In this document: in pieces, positions 45,077 through 56,132 of the stretch
How the letters are laid out: each line of letters opens with the position of its first letter
Position numbering within the stretch: position 1 is the stretch's first letter
Assembly (NCBI GenBank): GCA_030411725.1
Contig: MU839831.1
Location: 1,054,001-1,118,000 of the forward strand
Direction: 5' to 3'
Origin: Echria macrotheca
Lineage: Eukaryota > Ascomycota > Sordariomycetes > Sordariales > Schizotheciaceae
DNA: 64,000 bases
The notes under the pieces: model-generated
Database searches by the model: none
The model's input: the letters and a program-made list of their open reading frames with translations, nothing else
Told to the model about the DNA's origin: nothing
Made by a program: the position numbers and the translations under genes

Positions 45077-45353
45077 CGACGGTTCAGAGGATTTATTGCG
45101 GCATCACGGAGCATTAGGCTTGATACCGGGCCGGGGGTTTGGATAACTGTACCATCCACAGATCCCTCTCCATTGATTAGGTAGGTATGTGCGGCTCCCA
45201 GGTAAATTTCCAGCTCAATTGAATCTCATGGCAAGTACCTTAGATCTTGACATTGGTATCTATCCCTTGGAACCTTTACAAGTAGGTACAGATGTATGTG
45301 AAACCCAACGGTAAGACTTTACATTAAAACTGAAGTTGTCAGATATAACGCCC

Positions 45354-47487
45354 TCACACCCAAGCACGACATAACCTTCCATTCTGCGACCCCGGATACC
45401 CATCCAGCACCTTGACATCCCACCCCTCACTCCCCGGCGTCGTCTGCGCCCAAAACACCCCCCACGGATCCCTTCGCCTCTTAATCTCCACCAGCCGATC
45501 ATAGTTATCCCCGTAGAAACTCGCCTGCCAATTTGGCTCCATCGGATCGCCCTCATTCAGATACGCGCCCGACCCGGGCGTCACCTCGCGCCAGAGATCG
45601 AGATATTTCGCCGCGCGCGCATCCCGCTCCCTCGCCTCGGCGGCCGTCATGCCGCCCGCCGGCTGCGTCTCCATCAGGCTCGCGTGCAGCGCGGCCACGC
45701 GCCAGGCCGGGTTGACGGCGCTGTCGGCGCCCAGGGGGCCGGCGACCTCGCGCGTGGGCGTGTAGCCTATCCCGTGGAAGGTGTAGCCCCCTTCCTCGAT
45801 GGAGTGGCGGATCGCGGTCCAGGTGCGGTCGTAGAGGGCGTCGGAGGCGTAGTTGGCGCGGGGGAAGAGGCGGGAGCGGTAGCGTGTGTTTATTGGGGCG
45901 TCGCCTCCGCCTCGGAAGCCTTGGAAGGCGCCGGGCGGGGGGCGGGGGATGGTGGTCATGTTGGGTGGCATGCGCGGGAGGGGGATGTCGATGCCGAGGG
46001 TGTTGAGGGAGTCGAAGAGGGGCTGGATGAGGGAGGTGAGCTCGGTGGGGGTGATGGAGGGGACGGAGAAGGAGTGGGTGAATGTGAAGGAGGAGTTGCC
46101 TAGCGGGTAGATGTAGCTGAAGCAGAAGCCGCCGAGGGCGTTGGCTTGCAGGCAGTGGCGGTAGGTTTGCTTGACGCCGGTCCAGAAGGCTGTGACGTTG
46201 GTGAGGGTGCTACTACCGAGACGGGGGCCTGCCGTGGAGGTTGCGTTGGAAGCTGTTGGGGTGGGAGCGCTTGGTGCGGTGGCATTGGGAAATGGGAAGG
46301 GGGCTGCTGAAGGAGCTGGGAGGTTGAAACTGGGACGCGCAGTGTTAGGCAAGTTTGGGTTGACCGAGAAACCCACAGACATGGATGTGGATCGGATAGG
46401 GGGAAAGGCTCTCATGACGACTGAGGTGACAATGCCAAATGCGCCTTGGCCGGATTAGCGTGCTGGCATTTTTCCAGGTGCTGGAGTATACTCACTCGGC
46501 CCGCCTCCCCGGAGTGCCCACCACAAGTCGTCGTTGGTGTCAGGGTCGGCCGTGATAAACTTTCCATCTGCCGTCACGACGTTGATCGAAAGTACCTGGT
46601 CCGACCCCAGCCCGAGCTTCGAGGTTAACCCGCCGTGACCGCCGGCTGCTATCCACCCGCCAGCCATCCCGACCGTGGTGGCGGGTGTGAGCACCGTGAT
46701 ATTGTGCTCAGCCATGAAGTTGGCCATCTCCCAGCTTTCAACGCCGGCACCCACCCGGACAGCCATGCCTTCGTAACTGTCGGTCGTGTACTTCGGAATG
46801 AACTCGATATTCTTGAGCGGGTGCACCCAGACACTAATAGACCCTCCGCCCATGGATCTGCCGCCAAAGTCGTGGCCGGTGTTTCTGAGTCGTCAGAACT
46901 AGAAAGACTCCGAGAGACATGACTCAAAAGACTCACTTGATCACGAGGCGCACGTTCTTATTCCTCGCAAAATTCACAGCCGCCTGGATATGTTTTGCCG
47001 TCGTAGCATTGACCACATACTCCGGAAACCCGCCCCGGGTACAATTCCCCTTTGCATCCATCACAGCAGGGCAGGTACTCCCCTGCGGCCACTGCGTCAG
47101 CACGACAAGCGGATCGTCGATCCAGAACCCCGTCTGCCGCGCCTGGCCCAGCAGCCACCGGCACGTCGTGGCATTATACCTCGCGTCACTCGGATAACAC
47201 GCCGCGGCGGGCGGATCCGGTCGCAAGAGGGCCCCGTTGAGCGACGTGTTCAGCTTCGTCCACTCGTCGGCCGCCGGCCAGTCGTGGCTCCCCGGCCACG
47301 CGCGGCAGTGTGGCAGGTCGGCATCCGGGTCGGGCGTCTCGACCGGGTTCCCATAGCGGAGGGCTGGGTTGCGCCGGATGTCGGCCGTGTTGAGCTGGAC
47401 GGACTCGTACGGGAAATTGACGCTGACGGAAAGGACACCTGGGGCCACGATGAGCGCCGATGCTAGGAAGATTTTGAGGAGCAGCAT
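45354..47487 (-). CDS. Secreted FAD-linked oxidoreductase, VAO/BBE family
   Basis: Exons 47487-46937, 46884-46496 and 46444-45354 encode 676 aa; introns are 52 and 51 bp. The start MLLLKIFLASALIVAPGVLS is a signal peptide. The FAD-binding (PCMH) domain shows NTGHDFGGRS, ISVWVHPLKNI, TPATTVGMAGGW, AAGGHGGLTSKLGLG, DLWWALRGGGP and FGIVTS. The His of NTGHD may bind FAD covalently. The Cys used for a second covalent bond in many BBE-type enzymes is not seen before TVGMAGG. The C-terminal BBE segment is present (NWQASFYGDNYDRLVEIKRR, DPWGVFWAQTTPGSEGW). A Pro/Ala/Ser/Thr-rich spacer follows FGIVTS. Relatives oxidise sugars or secondary metabolites; the substrate here is unknown, and no biosynthetic cluster surrounds it. 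Confidence 0.9.
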
Positions 47488-49755
47488 CGTCTATGTAGTG
47501 TTGAATGGCCCGGGGATATCGGGTCTCTTTTGTCGAACTTTCTCCCTGCTGGGTCACTCCCGATAGGAAACGGAGAGATCGAAAACCAGGTCAAATTTTC
47601 AAGGAGAGTATATTATTTTCAGGGACGTGGTATAATTAAAGCCTGCGGGGTTCGTCGTGCTCGCACTCACGACCCGGGCGAGATGAAGACGGGGATGCAG
47701 CCGTATCCGGAAGAAAGGGGCTGCAGCGGCTTACACGCGTAATATGTAGTGGCAGACGCGGAATTTCCGTCTCTGTCTACCGAGTTGTAAAATTTTGTTC
47801 TGGCATGGCTAAATGTCCGGACGCCACATCAACATCCGGTGATTGCGAGAGAGAACGGAAGAACTGCAGGCGTCGGTGGACTTCGCTTCTCCTCCGTGCC
47901 TACCTAAGGTACCTACTCATGCGACTGGGGGACTACTACTAGTATGTAGGTAGAGGAATGGGGTTCCTCAGTATACATGTAATGATACATTCGTATTGTT
48001 GGGTTGAGGATTGGGTTGTTGAGCAGTTCTTGATCTTTTGCATCCGCTGTACCAATTTTGTGCCCCTTCCGCCACAGATCCTTGTTCCGATTAGAACGGC
48101 AAGAACAACATGATATAACTCGATACGAGAGGCGCTTGCTATAAACAGTGGTTTGAAATATTGCGGGGAGAAGTTCTTCTGACAAGATCTGATATTTGAC
48201 TACTGCCCGGAGAAGTTGGTACCTATCTTTGCCTGGTCAAATCCGGTCCGGTCCCTTCCAGAATGAATGTGGCAAGATTGGAAGCCTGAGCTAGCTGAAA
48301 AGAAGGTGACCATCACGACACTTCTCGGAACAGCCACGCATGCAGCACAGCTCAGCCATATGCACATTTTTGGGTGCCTCGGGCGGCCATTGGCTCAATC
48401 ACCAGAGTAGCGTTCAGCTATCCCTCATCGACTCCATCAGGACCTCGATGACTCCCAACGTGTGGAAGCGCCATGTGGCGTGATTCTCAACACCAGAATT
48501 GTATGTTCTGATCCCAGCTTCCGGTCAATAATGTGACGTTAGCATGTTATTTTAGAAAGCCGGAATTTTATAGGTATCCTTACGGAAACATACCTGTTGT
48601 GCTTGGGCTCACCGAGTTAATCCGCTTCGCGGCGGTGGTTGGTCCGGTATTCTATATATCCAACATCCCCCACATGACCGACTGACCGAAACACACCGAG
48701 GGGGCGTACCTACCTTACCTAGAACCAACTACACCCTGTTTGTTTCTTTGTTTGCCCCCGTTTGTTACCGAGGACCTTCATGGCTTACCGAGGCATACCG
48801 AGATTGGAGCCAATTAGGGACCGGAGGGAAAACGAACCTACCACGGACCAACCACGTCCTCTATTTTCCTTTGTTAACCTCGTTTATTTACCCCCCTTTA
48901 TTGCTCCTGTTTGCTATCGAGGACCCTGATGGCAAAAGATGAGATGAGCTATGTAGCTGGTCATAGCCCACCATAGCTCAGAACTGCCAACGAGAATGGG
49001 GATTTCCAATGCCCAGATTTCGCCTCATGTTACTTGATCGTGAAACTGAATGTTAACAGCTGTTCGAAATGAAATTCCTCATGAATCAGACGAAGAGAGC
49101 GCCTGAGTTGAACCCAGCTGTTCAGCACGGTAAAGTACCTATTTGGTGGTGGCGTCTACATAACCTCCACCAAGACAATCCCTCCAACTCTAGCATAAGC
49201 TACAGTTATGGTTTATGAACAACTGGTAACTCTATTTACATTGAGCTCATTACCATCCTCACTGATTCTATTCTAGAGTGACAGGTGGTATACGTCTGCC
49301 GCGCGAACTATACGGTATTGTGCCAAGGATGTCGGTGCCAGTTCGAGTAACTGTCTGCGTCCTACTCAGTAACCCATGTTGAACCCAAAATATTTCATCT
49401 TATTCACAGCTACCTCTGCGCCAGGTTATTGAATGTGTCAACCATGAGTCCCGCAAGTATCCAGAGCAGTAACAGCTGTTGAATGTCGAGCAGGTATATA
49501 GACCGATGCCATCGTCCCCCCAATTCCTCCCTTTCTACAATCCACACCAAGCAAACAACCAACACCACCCACCTCGAACTCACTGCTCTACGCCACTCAC
49601 ACCAAACCCCCGGAATCTCTCCCACGAGAAACAACCTTACCAAAAACCTTCAAACACTCACACTGCCATCACCGCACCTCACCCTCCTCGCGCCCAAAAT
49701 CAACCAAACCAAACCAACCACAACTACCACCCCGAAAGGAGGAAGGGAGACAAAA
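47488..49755. other. 2.3-kb intergenic region with a diverged direct repeat
   Basis: No supportable gene. Two diverged 28-bp direct copies (CCGTTTGTTACCGAGGACC type) lie at about 48757-48784 and 48906-48933, within similar T/C-rich surroundings. AACAGCTGTT palindromes occur near 49057 and 49471. The last 250 bp is C/A-rich (CACCAAACCCCC type) and leads into the small Cys-rich gene; it looks like a leader or promoter rather than coding sequence. Confidence 0.4.
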
Positions 49756-49998
49756 ATGTGCTGGTACTCCATCGTAGTCTACGGCTGCGGCTGCCCCGTC
49801 CCCCAATCGCGGCCCTTGAACACTGGACGCCGAGGCTGCGCGTGCAGCCGCAACCTGGGCGCCCGGTCGTCCGAACACTTCTGCGACGTCTGCTTGGAGC
49901 TGGAGAAGCTGGAGAAAGACAAGAAGCAGGGCGGGGGCGGGGGCAAGGGGAAGAAGGGGAAGAAGAAGTGGAGGAGGAAGGGGGAGACGGGCTATTAG
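49756..49998 (+). CDS. Small cysteine-rich basic protein (80 aa)
   Basis: This begins MCWYSIVVYGCGCPVPQ and contains seven Cys (residues 2, 11, 13, 29, 31, 44, 47) in close pairs: CGC, CAC and CDVC. A Lys/Gly-rich basic tail follows (GGGGGKGKKGKKKWRRKG). Paired CxC/CxxC spacing suggests a small metal-binding, probably zinc, fold. There is no signal peptide, so a secreted effector is unlikely. The frame is open for 270 bp upstream without an ATG, and the ATG at 49756 begins the Cys-rich part. I recall no named family with certainty; the function is unknown. Confidence 0.55.
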   Translation: MCWYSIVVYGCGCPVPQSRPLNTGRRGCACSRNLGARSSEHFCDVCLELEKLEKDKKQGGGGGKGKKGKKKWRRKGETGY

Positions 49999-51327
49999 AG
50001 AATTGGATAATGGTTCAGGTACACGGTCCTCGGCTTGGGCATGACCTCCGTTTTGTTGGCTGGTTTCTACGGAATGAGGGAATGACATGGGATACTGTGA
50101 TGGAATGGACTAGGGTGGGAGGTTACGTTCATTTGGAGGGGATATTTTTGCGGTGCGTTTAGTTGGTAGTTGGGGTATTGTTTTGAATGATGGACTGATG
50201 ACTCTTCCTCGGTATTTGATACTCCTATTATGGTGATGTTTTATGTGGAATGGATGTAGCTATGTAGGCACCCAGGAGTCCGCTACAGCTGGAAGTTCGG
50301 GTTGATCTTATAGAAGGGTTCGACACCCGACGTGATACGTGATATGGTGACATTCTGCAGGACTCGTGGGCCAGTTGTGTGAAATAATACCACTCGGCCC
50401 GAAAACGCCGTGTTTAGTCAATAAGAACTTGACTAGGTGTTTCAAAAAGACCTTACTTCTGGCACTAGGTGTTCCATGGGCTTTTATTCTGTGGGCTGTT
50501 TACGCTCGAGACATTCGCGGTTAGTTAGATAACTTAAGCATCCAGCATCCAACATGAATGCCTCAACAATTCAACGACCGTTAACAGCTGTTATGAAACG
50601 AATCTAGGTAGGCATGCGGAATTTCCATTTTTGTTCGCTCCTTTGAGCTTCCCCTGGTTCTTCTCTGAGTTAAGGTACCCAAATTTCTCGCGACAGTAGG
50701 CAACGTTGTGGGATAGTACGTAACATCCTGCTACCAAAACTGGGATGGTATATACTCAACAAATAGTATGAGGCTCTATAGTAGTATAGGGCTTTGCCCA
50801 GTCATCTTCAGTGGACACAGGAAGAGTGAAGGATCGAACGGCTCAATAGAAAGCCGGCGAAATCCCAGAGATGTACTCATCCTTCGACTTGGTGCTACGC
50901 TTCTTGGTTGGGACGGCCAGTGGCTGCGCACTCGTTGTTCCCATGGTGATCACGGTTCTCGACTCATAATTCGATAAAGACGGGAGGCTAGCCGCCATGC
51001 ATGGTGTACGTAATATGTGATGGTAAAGGTGGAAAAAGCTGACAGAAGGTCCAACGTGGAAAATATGGTGGCGGGGGCCTAACTTGATATACAACTATCT
51101 TGCAATCACATGCCAGATCCTCGGTCTCGAGTCGGTACGTAATTGAGGTCGGAAATAGTTGGATTCCACCGAATCCTGCGTCAGGGCTACTGTGGCCATC
51201 TGCAATTTGGGGCGCTGTTGCACTGTTTTTAGCGTCTTACGCTGAGACGGTTGAGGAGCAGAAACCAAATCGACGTCATCAAGTTTTAATTTGGACTGTA
51301 AGCTGGAAACTGGAATGCAAGTTCATC
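49999..51327. other. Intergenic region containing dispersed repeat copy 2
   Basis: This lies between the small Cys-rich gene and the 3' end of the Nudix gene. It holds the repeat copy at about 51026-51083 and an AACAGCTGTT palindrome near 50584. No gene was recognised. Confidence 0.4.
51026..51083 (+). repeat. Dispersed repeat, copy 2 (related to 20253-20310)
   Basis: Begins AAGGTGGAAAAAGCTGACAG and ends near GGGGGCCTAAC. It aligns with copy 1 at about 80% with one 3-bp gap. This copy carries A where copy 1 has G at several sites, as expected if it has been exposed to RIP on the other strand. Confidence 0.55.
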
Positions 51328-51951
51328 TCAAGCTCCGACTTTCAGCCCCTCCCTCCGAAGCCGGAACGCCGTCAGGAGCATCGCAAGCCCCGCCGGTCCC
51401 GTCAGCGGAATGGCCCGGTCGCCTATCTTCTGGGCCCGAACCTCGTCCTCGCTGGCCCAGACATAATCCTGATGCTCATTCGGGTCGAGAGCGACGGCAT
51501 CGCAGCTCTCCACCTCGGCCTCGAACGAGAACCGACAGAACTTCTTCGTTCTGGCGCGATTGGTAAAGCGATATCCCATATTCTCAATGAACCGGATGTC
51601 GAAGCCGTTGTCCTGCCCTCCTTCGGGGATGAAGCGCTTGATGCGTGTCAAGACAAGGCCTGCTTCCTCCCAGAGCTCCCGCGCTGCGCCGTGCAGGATT
51701 GTCGCGTCTTCTGCGTCGACCGCGCCGCCGGGGACTTCCCACAGGTTGGGCATGGAATCGTGGCTAGCGCGCTGCACGAGGAGGACCTTGTTGTCGGCGT
51801 TGAAGACGACCACGCCGGTTGCGATGCCGTCGAGCGTGGATTCAGGGTCGCGGGCTCTGAGCCACTCGTCCTTGGGCACCGTCCACGGAGCTACTGAGCT
51901 GTCGTGTTCGAATGCGAGTGCGCGCAAGGGTATCGGCGAGAGTTGCGACAT
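51328..51951 (-). CDS. Nudix hydrolase
   Basis: A single exon of 207 aa. The Nudix box is recognisable as WEVPGGAVDAEDATILHGAA followed by RELWEEAGL (residues 71-99). The metal-binding REL-x-EE-x-G core (Arg91, Glu92, Glu95, Glu96) is intact, but the Glu expected eight residues before that Arg is Ala83. Glu81 lies nearby and could substitute. The preceding strand GVVVFNADNKVLLVQRAS fits the family. Nudix enzymes hydrolyse nucleoside diphosphates linked to another moiety; the specific substrate cannot be read. No targeting signal is seen, so cytosolic location is inferred. Confidence 0.88.
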   Translation of the reverse strand: MSQLSPIPLRALAFEHDSSVAPWTVPKDEWLRARDPESTLDGIATGVVVFNADNKVLLVQRASHDSMPNLWEVPGGAVDAEDATILHGAARELWEEAGLVLTRIKRFIPEGGQDNGFDIRFIENMGYRFTNRARTKKFCRFSFEAEVESCDAVALDPNEHQDYVWASEDEVRAQKIGDRAIPLTGPAGLAMLLTAFRLRREGLKVGA

Positions 51952-52718
51952 GTTGCTGCTGGCTTGTGAAATGATGAGGTTGGTGAGGATAGGTATCGAA
52001 GTTGGATTCTGGCTTGTGAGTCACGTCTTGTGCGAGCTTTATGCGGATAGATCGCAGTGGGGAAATAAGCGCGGAGGAATTCCACACATCGACATCTCCA
52101 ACAAACCACCACAATCTCAGACCCGTTGGTTCCGGGGCGCTTCGGCTGCCAACTCAAGAGATCGACATAATAGTACAGTGCCTTCTTTCCGGATAGAGTC
52201 TCTAATTTTGCGCAGGATTTGAAATCATTCTGACATCCGCACTCAGAAATTGGTAGCAATATCTATCGGAGGCTATGAACAATTTGGTCTGCGGCTGTCG
52301 ATATGGTTGGTACAGTCTTGGAGGATGAGGGAATCAACTGCGAGGGTGTGGCAAAGACTCAGGCACCCGACGGCTGCCTATTAGTAGGAGAAGAAAACGA
52401 GAGGTGTTTCCGGAAAATACCTACCGGCTAACATCATTTTCAGCCCCTTGGTTGGAAGAAGCCACCAACAACATATATAACAGCGGTGCCCGTGCTACGG
52501 TGGTTTTTTTTTTTTTTTTGGGTTTGACGACATAACCAGTGCGTATTTCCCCGCCCCACGCCTCGTCCGTTTCCTCGTCCTCTCACCGGGCAATCCATCC
52601 AAACCTCCAGAGTTCTCGACACTCTGTCGGCTGCACGAGCAACATCTATTTCGCACACTCTTGGTTCCTGACCGCCGCACTAAAGTAGCTGAAAGAGGGC
52701 TTGGGGATATTACACAAA
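51952..52718. other. Divergent intergenic region (Nudix / F-box-like)
   Basis: Upstream of both flanking genes. A run of 16 T lies at 52504-52519. No coding sequence or RNA gene was recognised; it should contain both promoters. Confidence 0.4.
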
Positions 52719-54527
52719 ATGTCCTCCAGCGCTTTTGTCTTCGCCCACAACTCCGTATGCCTCAGGGCAATGGGCGAGCAGGTATGCAATGATTTTAAAT
52801 CCATCCAGTTTTAGCTCCTTGGTCTGGGTCCCCAGCATGCGATTACAACACGCTGATCCATATAACAGATAACAAACCAGTTGCTCTTATACAAACTGTG
52901 TTTAGTCGACAGCTGGTTCAATGCTATATTCTCTCCTTTCTTGTATCGGAGGATCGTCCTGAGGACGAACCATAGCTGGGCTGGGCTGCTCGAAAGTCGC
53001 CATGTTGAACTTATTAGGGCAATTACGATAACAAGAGGCTTGTCTGAACGGACTGAGTCACTTCAGTTGAATGAGCTCGCCCAACAACTCCTGAAAAGGA
53101 CCGTTAACCTTGAAGCAATTACGTGAGTGAGACAAAACTCATCAATACCTACGTATGCATTCCGTCCTTTCCTCTGCTGACGAGTGGCGCAATGGCCGTT
53201 ATATACCAGGTGGAGAGCCCCCCTGACGCAAACAACAATCGATCAATTGCATCGTTCATGCAGGAACATCAAGTGTCTACACGTCGTGTACCCCGAACAT
53301 ATGGAAGACAGGGTATTACTGATGACCTCTGCCGCCGACGAAGCACAGGGCAGAGAGCCGGACGCCGACGTGCAGGAAGCTCGCAGGTTATATCTCCCCC
53401 AAGACTTTTCCGCCTTCACGCGCCTCCACGAACTCACCCTCACCAATATGTACGGAGACCTACGCCGCTGGAAGCGTCTAATCGTCAAGATACTCCGAAA
53501 CTCGCCTGGCTTGACCAAGTTGAGCCTCTCGCTCTCGGACTACGCCGTCGAGCGCAGCTACCACGATGGTCGCCTCGACGACTACGTCGAATTCTTCACC
53601 AGCCTGTGCGACGAGTACGCCCAGCCCAACACTCCACCACTGAAGCTCCGCTCTCTCGAATGCGGCACGGCCATCTACCCGGACGACCTAGACGCCCTCG
53701 AAAAGCTGACCGACCTGTCCTATCTCGAAGAAGTCCACATCGACAACACCGGCGTCTATGTCCACGGGGACACCATCATCCTCTACGACGAAGACGGCTA
53801 CAGCGGTCTCGTCTTCGACGCATTTCTCTCCCCGCGCTGCCCCAAACTACGCCGGTTCTCAGCAAGCGAGCTCCGGACGGACGTCTTCGACGCGCTGTGC
53901 GGCGCGCAGGCCGCGAAGCTCACCCGCCAAATTGCTGTCTCCTTTGACCGCCAGGACATGGGCGATGAGAGGACGTCGCTGTTCCTGCGTGCCGATAAAG
54001 AACACCCGAATCTGCCTCTAACCCTACGCATGATGGATCTAGACCTGGACGAGACGGCGGACGAGGACCAGACGGCCGAAGAGCTTCTCGAGGACCTCGT
54101 CGCTACCAACGCGGATACCCTCGATGGTCTGGCGGTCCACTTGTCCCTGTCCCTGCTGGGGAGCGCCGGTACAGCCGAAGAGAGCTCTACCTCTGATCTG
54201 GATTTGGGATTTCTGAATGCGCGGCTCCGCAGACTGCCGCATCTGAGACAGCTGCTTGTGGGTATTATCGAGATGGACAGGCACTTCAGCAAACAAGAGG
54301 CAGCAGTGCGTTGTGCGGGGATAGCAGAGAACATAGCCCGTTCCGTGCCACAGCTGCGCTATATATGCGTCTGCGGGACGTACTGGCGCATATGGCGTTT
54401 GGGCGGGAACGACAGCGAAAGGCCCGCCGTCGAGCTCGAAAGACTGGACGAGGCTCGGGATCGGCAGGGTGTTGAGTTGTTTGCCCACAGCATATACCAG
54501 TGTAACTGGCCGGACAACCGCGAATAG
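52719..54527 (+). CDS. F-box-like protein with irregular leucine-rich C-terminus
   Basis: Exons 52719-52781, 52869-53122 and 53210-54527 give 544 aa; both introns are 87 bp. Exon 2 contains LCLVDSWFNAIFSPFLYRRI, which matches the second half of the F-box-like motif common in fungi. The canonical LP-x-E-I-L start is not obvious in exon 1, so that exon is the least certain part. The rest contains Leu-rich segments resembling irregular LRRs (LHELTLTNMYGDL, GLTKLSLSLSDY, LKLRSLECGTAIY) and an acidic stretch near DLDETADEDQTAEELLEDL. F-box proteins recruit substrates to SCF ubiquitin ligases; that role is inferred only from similarity. Confidence 0.72.
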
Positions 54528-54884
54528 GTCGTTGCGTATGTCTACGATAGAGATTACCTACCTACCGGGGTAGTTTCGCTTGATATTATAATGGATTACA
54601 CTCTGGTTCATCAGGAATATGCTAGTGCCATGCATCATGTGTACATATTTGTATTTTCTGATCGTCTGTTCATCGACTGTTTGGAAGTCTCATTCATCTA
54701 CAGCGGTTCCAGGTATTTAGGTCGCCCCCGATCTACAGTATCCCCCAACCCCTAGCCTCATTACCGCTCATGCAAGATAGCTAATTCTTGACCAAGCCCT
54801 CAACAGTGAACCATGCACATCCTTCATATACCGTACTCCATAACGCGCCGACTCCAACGTGATATGCAATAACCAAGTGATGCC
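54528..54884. other. Convergent 3' intergenic region
   Basis: Lies between the 3' ends of the F-box-like and GT32 genes. Nothing recognisable was seen apart from a CTACCTACC run near 54555. Confidence 0.4.
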
Positions 54885-56132
54885 TTATCCCAGGTTCACC
54901 CCCTCAGGCTTCGGAACAATCCCCTCCAGCACCGCATTCCTGATGGCCGGAAACAATGCCCGCGCATAGCTGCTCTGTCGAGCAAGGATATACTCTACGT
55001 CAACACCCCGCCCGTTACCAATGATCGCCGGCGCGTGGTTGTCCACGGCATGCAGGATATACGTGCTCGTAAAGTCGAGCAGCTTCGTATCCGGAAGGCG
55101 CTCGTTGAGCTGCTCGCGATGCTTCAGCCACGCCAGCATGTTCTGGCACGTATTCGTCTGGATCGTGCTATTCCGCAGCCGCTGCTCCGTCTCGTGCTCC
55201 TCTAACCCCGGCGCGGTCGAATCGAGCGGCGTAGGTCGAAACAGCCGCTCCTGATCCTTGCGCTCCCAGCTCGTGGGGCCAAACGCCTGCGGCTGCAGGA
55301 TCAGCACCTCCGAGGGGATCGCGGCAAGCCGGTTCGCGAGGTCGGTGAGCAGCTTGATGCTGGCCGTGTCCCACTCTCCGTCGTAGAACTCGTGCGCGGC
55401 GTGGTAGAAGAGCGTCATGAGCGTGCTGTTGGGGACCGAGAACATGACCCCGTTGTTGATGTACCCGTGGAACCACATGGCAAGCCCCGTCTGCTGCCCG
55501 ACAACGTTGCGGAAGCCGCTGTTGCGCAGCTCCGCGACGTCGCGGAGCGGCATGGCGTCCGCATCCAGATACACGCCGCCGTACTCGCGCAGCGCCTGCA
55601 GCCGCACAAAGTCGGACCTGTGCTCTAGCTTATCAAGCTTCACCCCCTTCTTTGTGTATCGCGGCGCCTCGACGTGGTTGACGGTGACGCCGGGGAGAGC
55701 GAGGACGCGCTTTGTCCATTCGGAACCCTTCTTTCTCGCGTGCTCGATGACATGGGGCGCGGCGTCGGTATGGAGATAGATGCGATCGGGGCGAAAGTAG
55801 TAATGCGCCGAGTAGACCGAGACGAAGACCTTGAAGCCGAGGACCAGTTCTGCCGGATCTTTGAGGATCCACACGTAATGGACTATGTTTGGGATAATCG
55901 GTCGGGCTGATGACAGGTCGGCGCTCTGGAGCGCATTGTCGCAAGCGTCGTCGGCCAGCGAGACGAAGCGAAAGGTTGGGTAGGGGAAGCGTGGCGGGAA
56001 GACGACGAACAGGATTCCGTACGCGAGCGACCCAAGGCCAATCGCGACCGCCGAAATGAGGAGGAGGCGGCGCCGCCACGAGAACCTCATGGCTGAGGCG
56101 AAGGAGGAGAGGATAGATTTCGTCGCGGCCAT
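54885..56132 (-). CDS. GT32-family glycosyltransferase, type II membrane protein
   Basis: A single exon of 415 aa; the ATG at 56132 is chosen over a GTG codon just before it. A short cytoplasmic N-terminus with RRR is followed by one membrane segment (about residues 22-45, LLLISAVAIGLGSLAYGILF), the usual Golgi type II layout. The catalytic domain has PNIVHYVWILKD, HRSDFVRLQALREYGGVYLD and the DxD metal/nucleotide-sugar motif DAD near residue 190. These are hallmarks of the Och1/Sur1-like sugar-transferase family (Gly_transf_sug). Relatives transfer mannose to N-glycans or inositol phosphoceramides; which of these applies is undetermined. An NST site could be glycosylated. Confidence 0.88.
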   Translation of the reverse strand: MAATKSILSSFASAMRFSWRRRLLLISAVAIGLGSLAYGILFVVFPPRFPYPTFRFVSLADDACDNALQSADLSSARPIIPNIVHYVWILKDPAELVLGFKVFVSVYSAHYYFRPDRIYLHTDAAPHVIEHARKKGSEWTKRVLALPGVTVNHVEAPRYTKKGVKLDKLEHRSDFVRLQALREYGGVYLDADAMPLRDVAELRNSGFRNVVGQQTGLAMWFHGYINNGVMFSVPNSTLMTLFYHAAHEFYDGEWDTASIKLLTDLANRLAAIPSEVLILQPQAFGPTSWERKDQERLFRPTPLDSTAPGLEEHETEQRLRNSTIQTNTCQNMLAWLKHREQLNERLPDTKLLDFTSTYILHAVDNHAPAIIGNGRGVDVEYILARQSSYARALFPAIRNAVLEGIVPKPEGVNLG

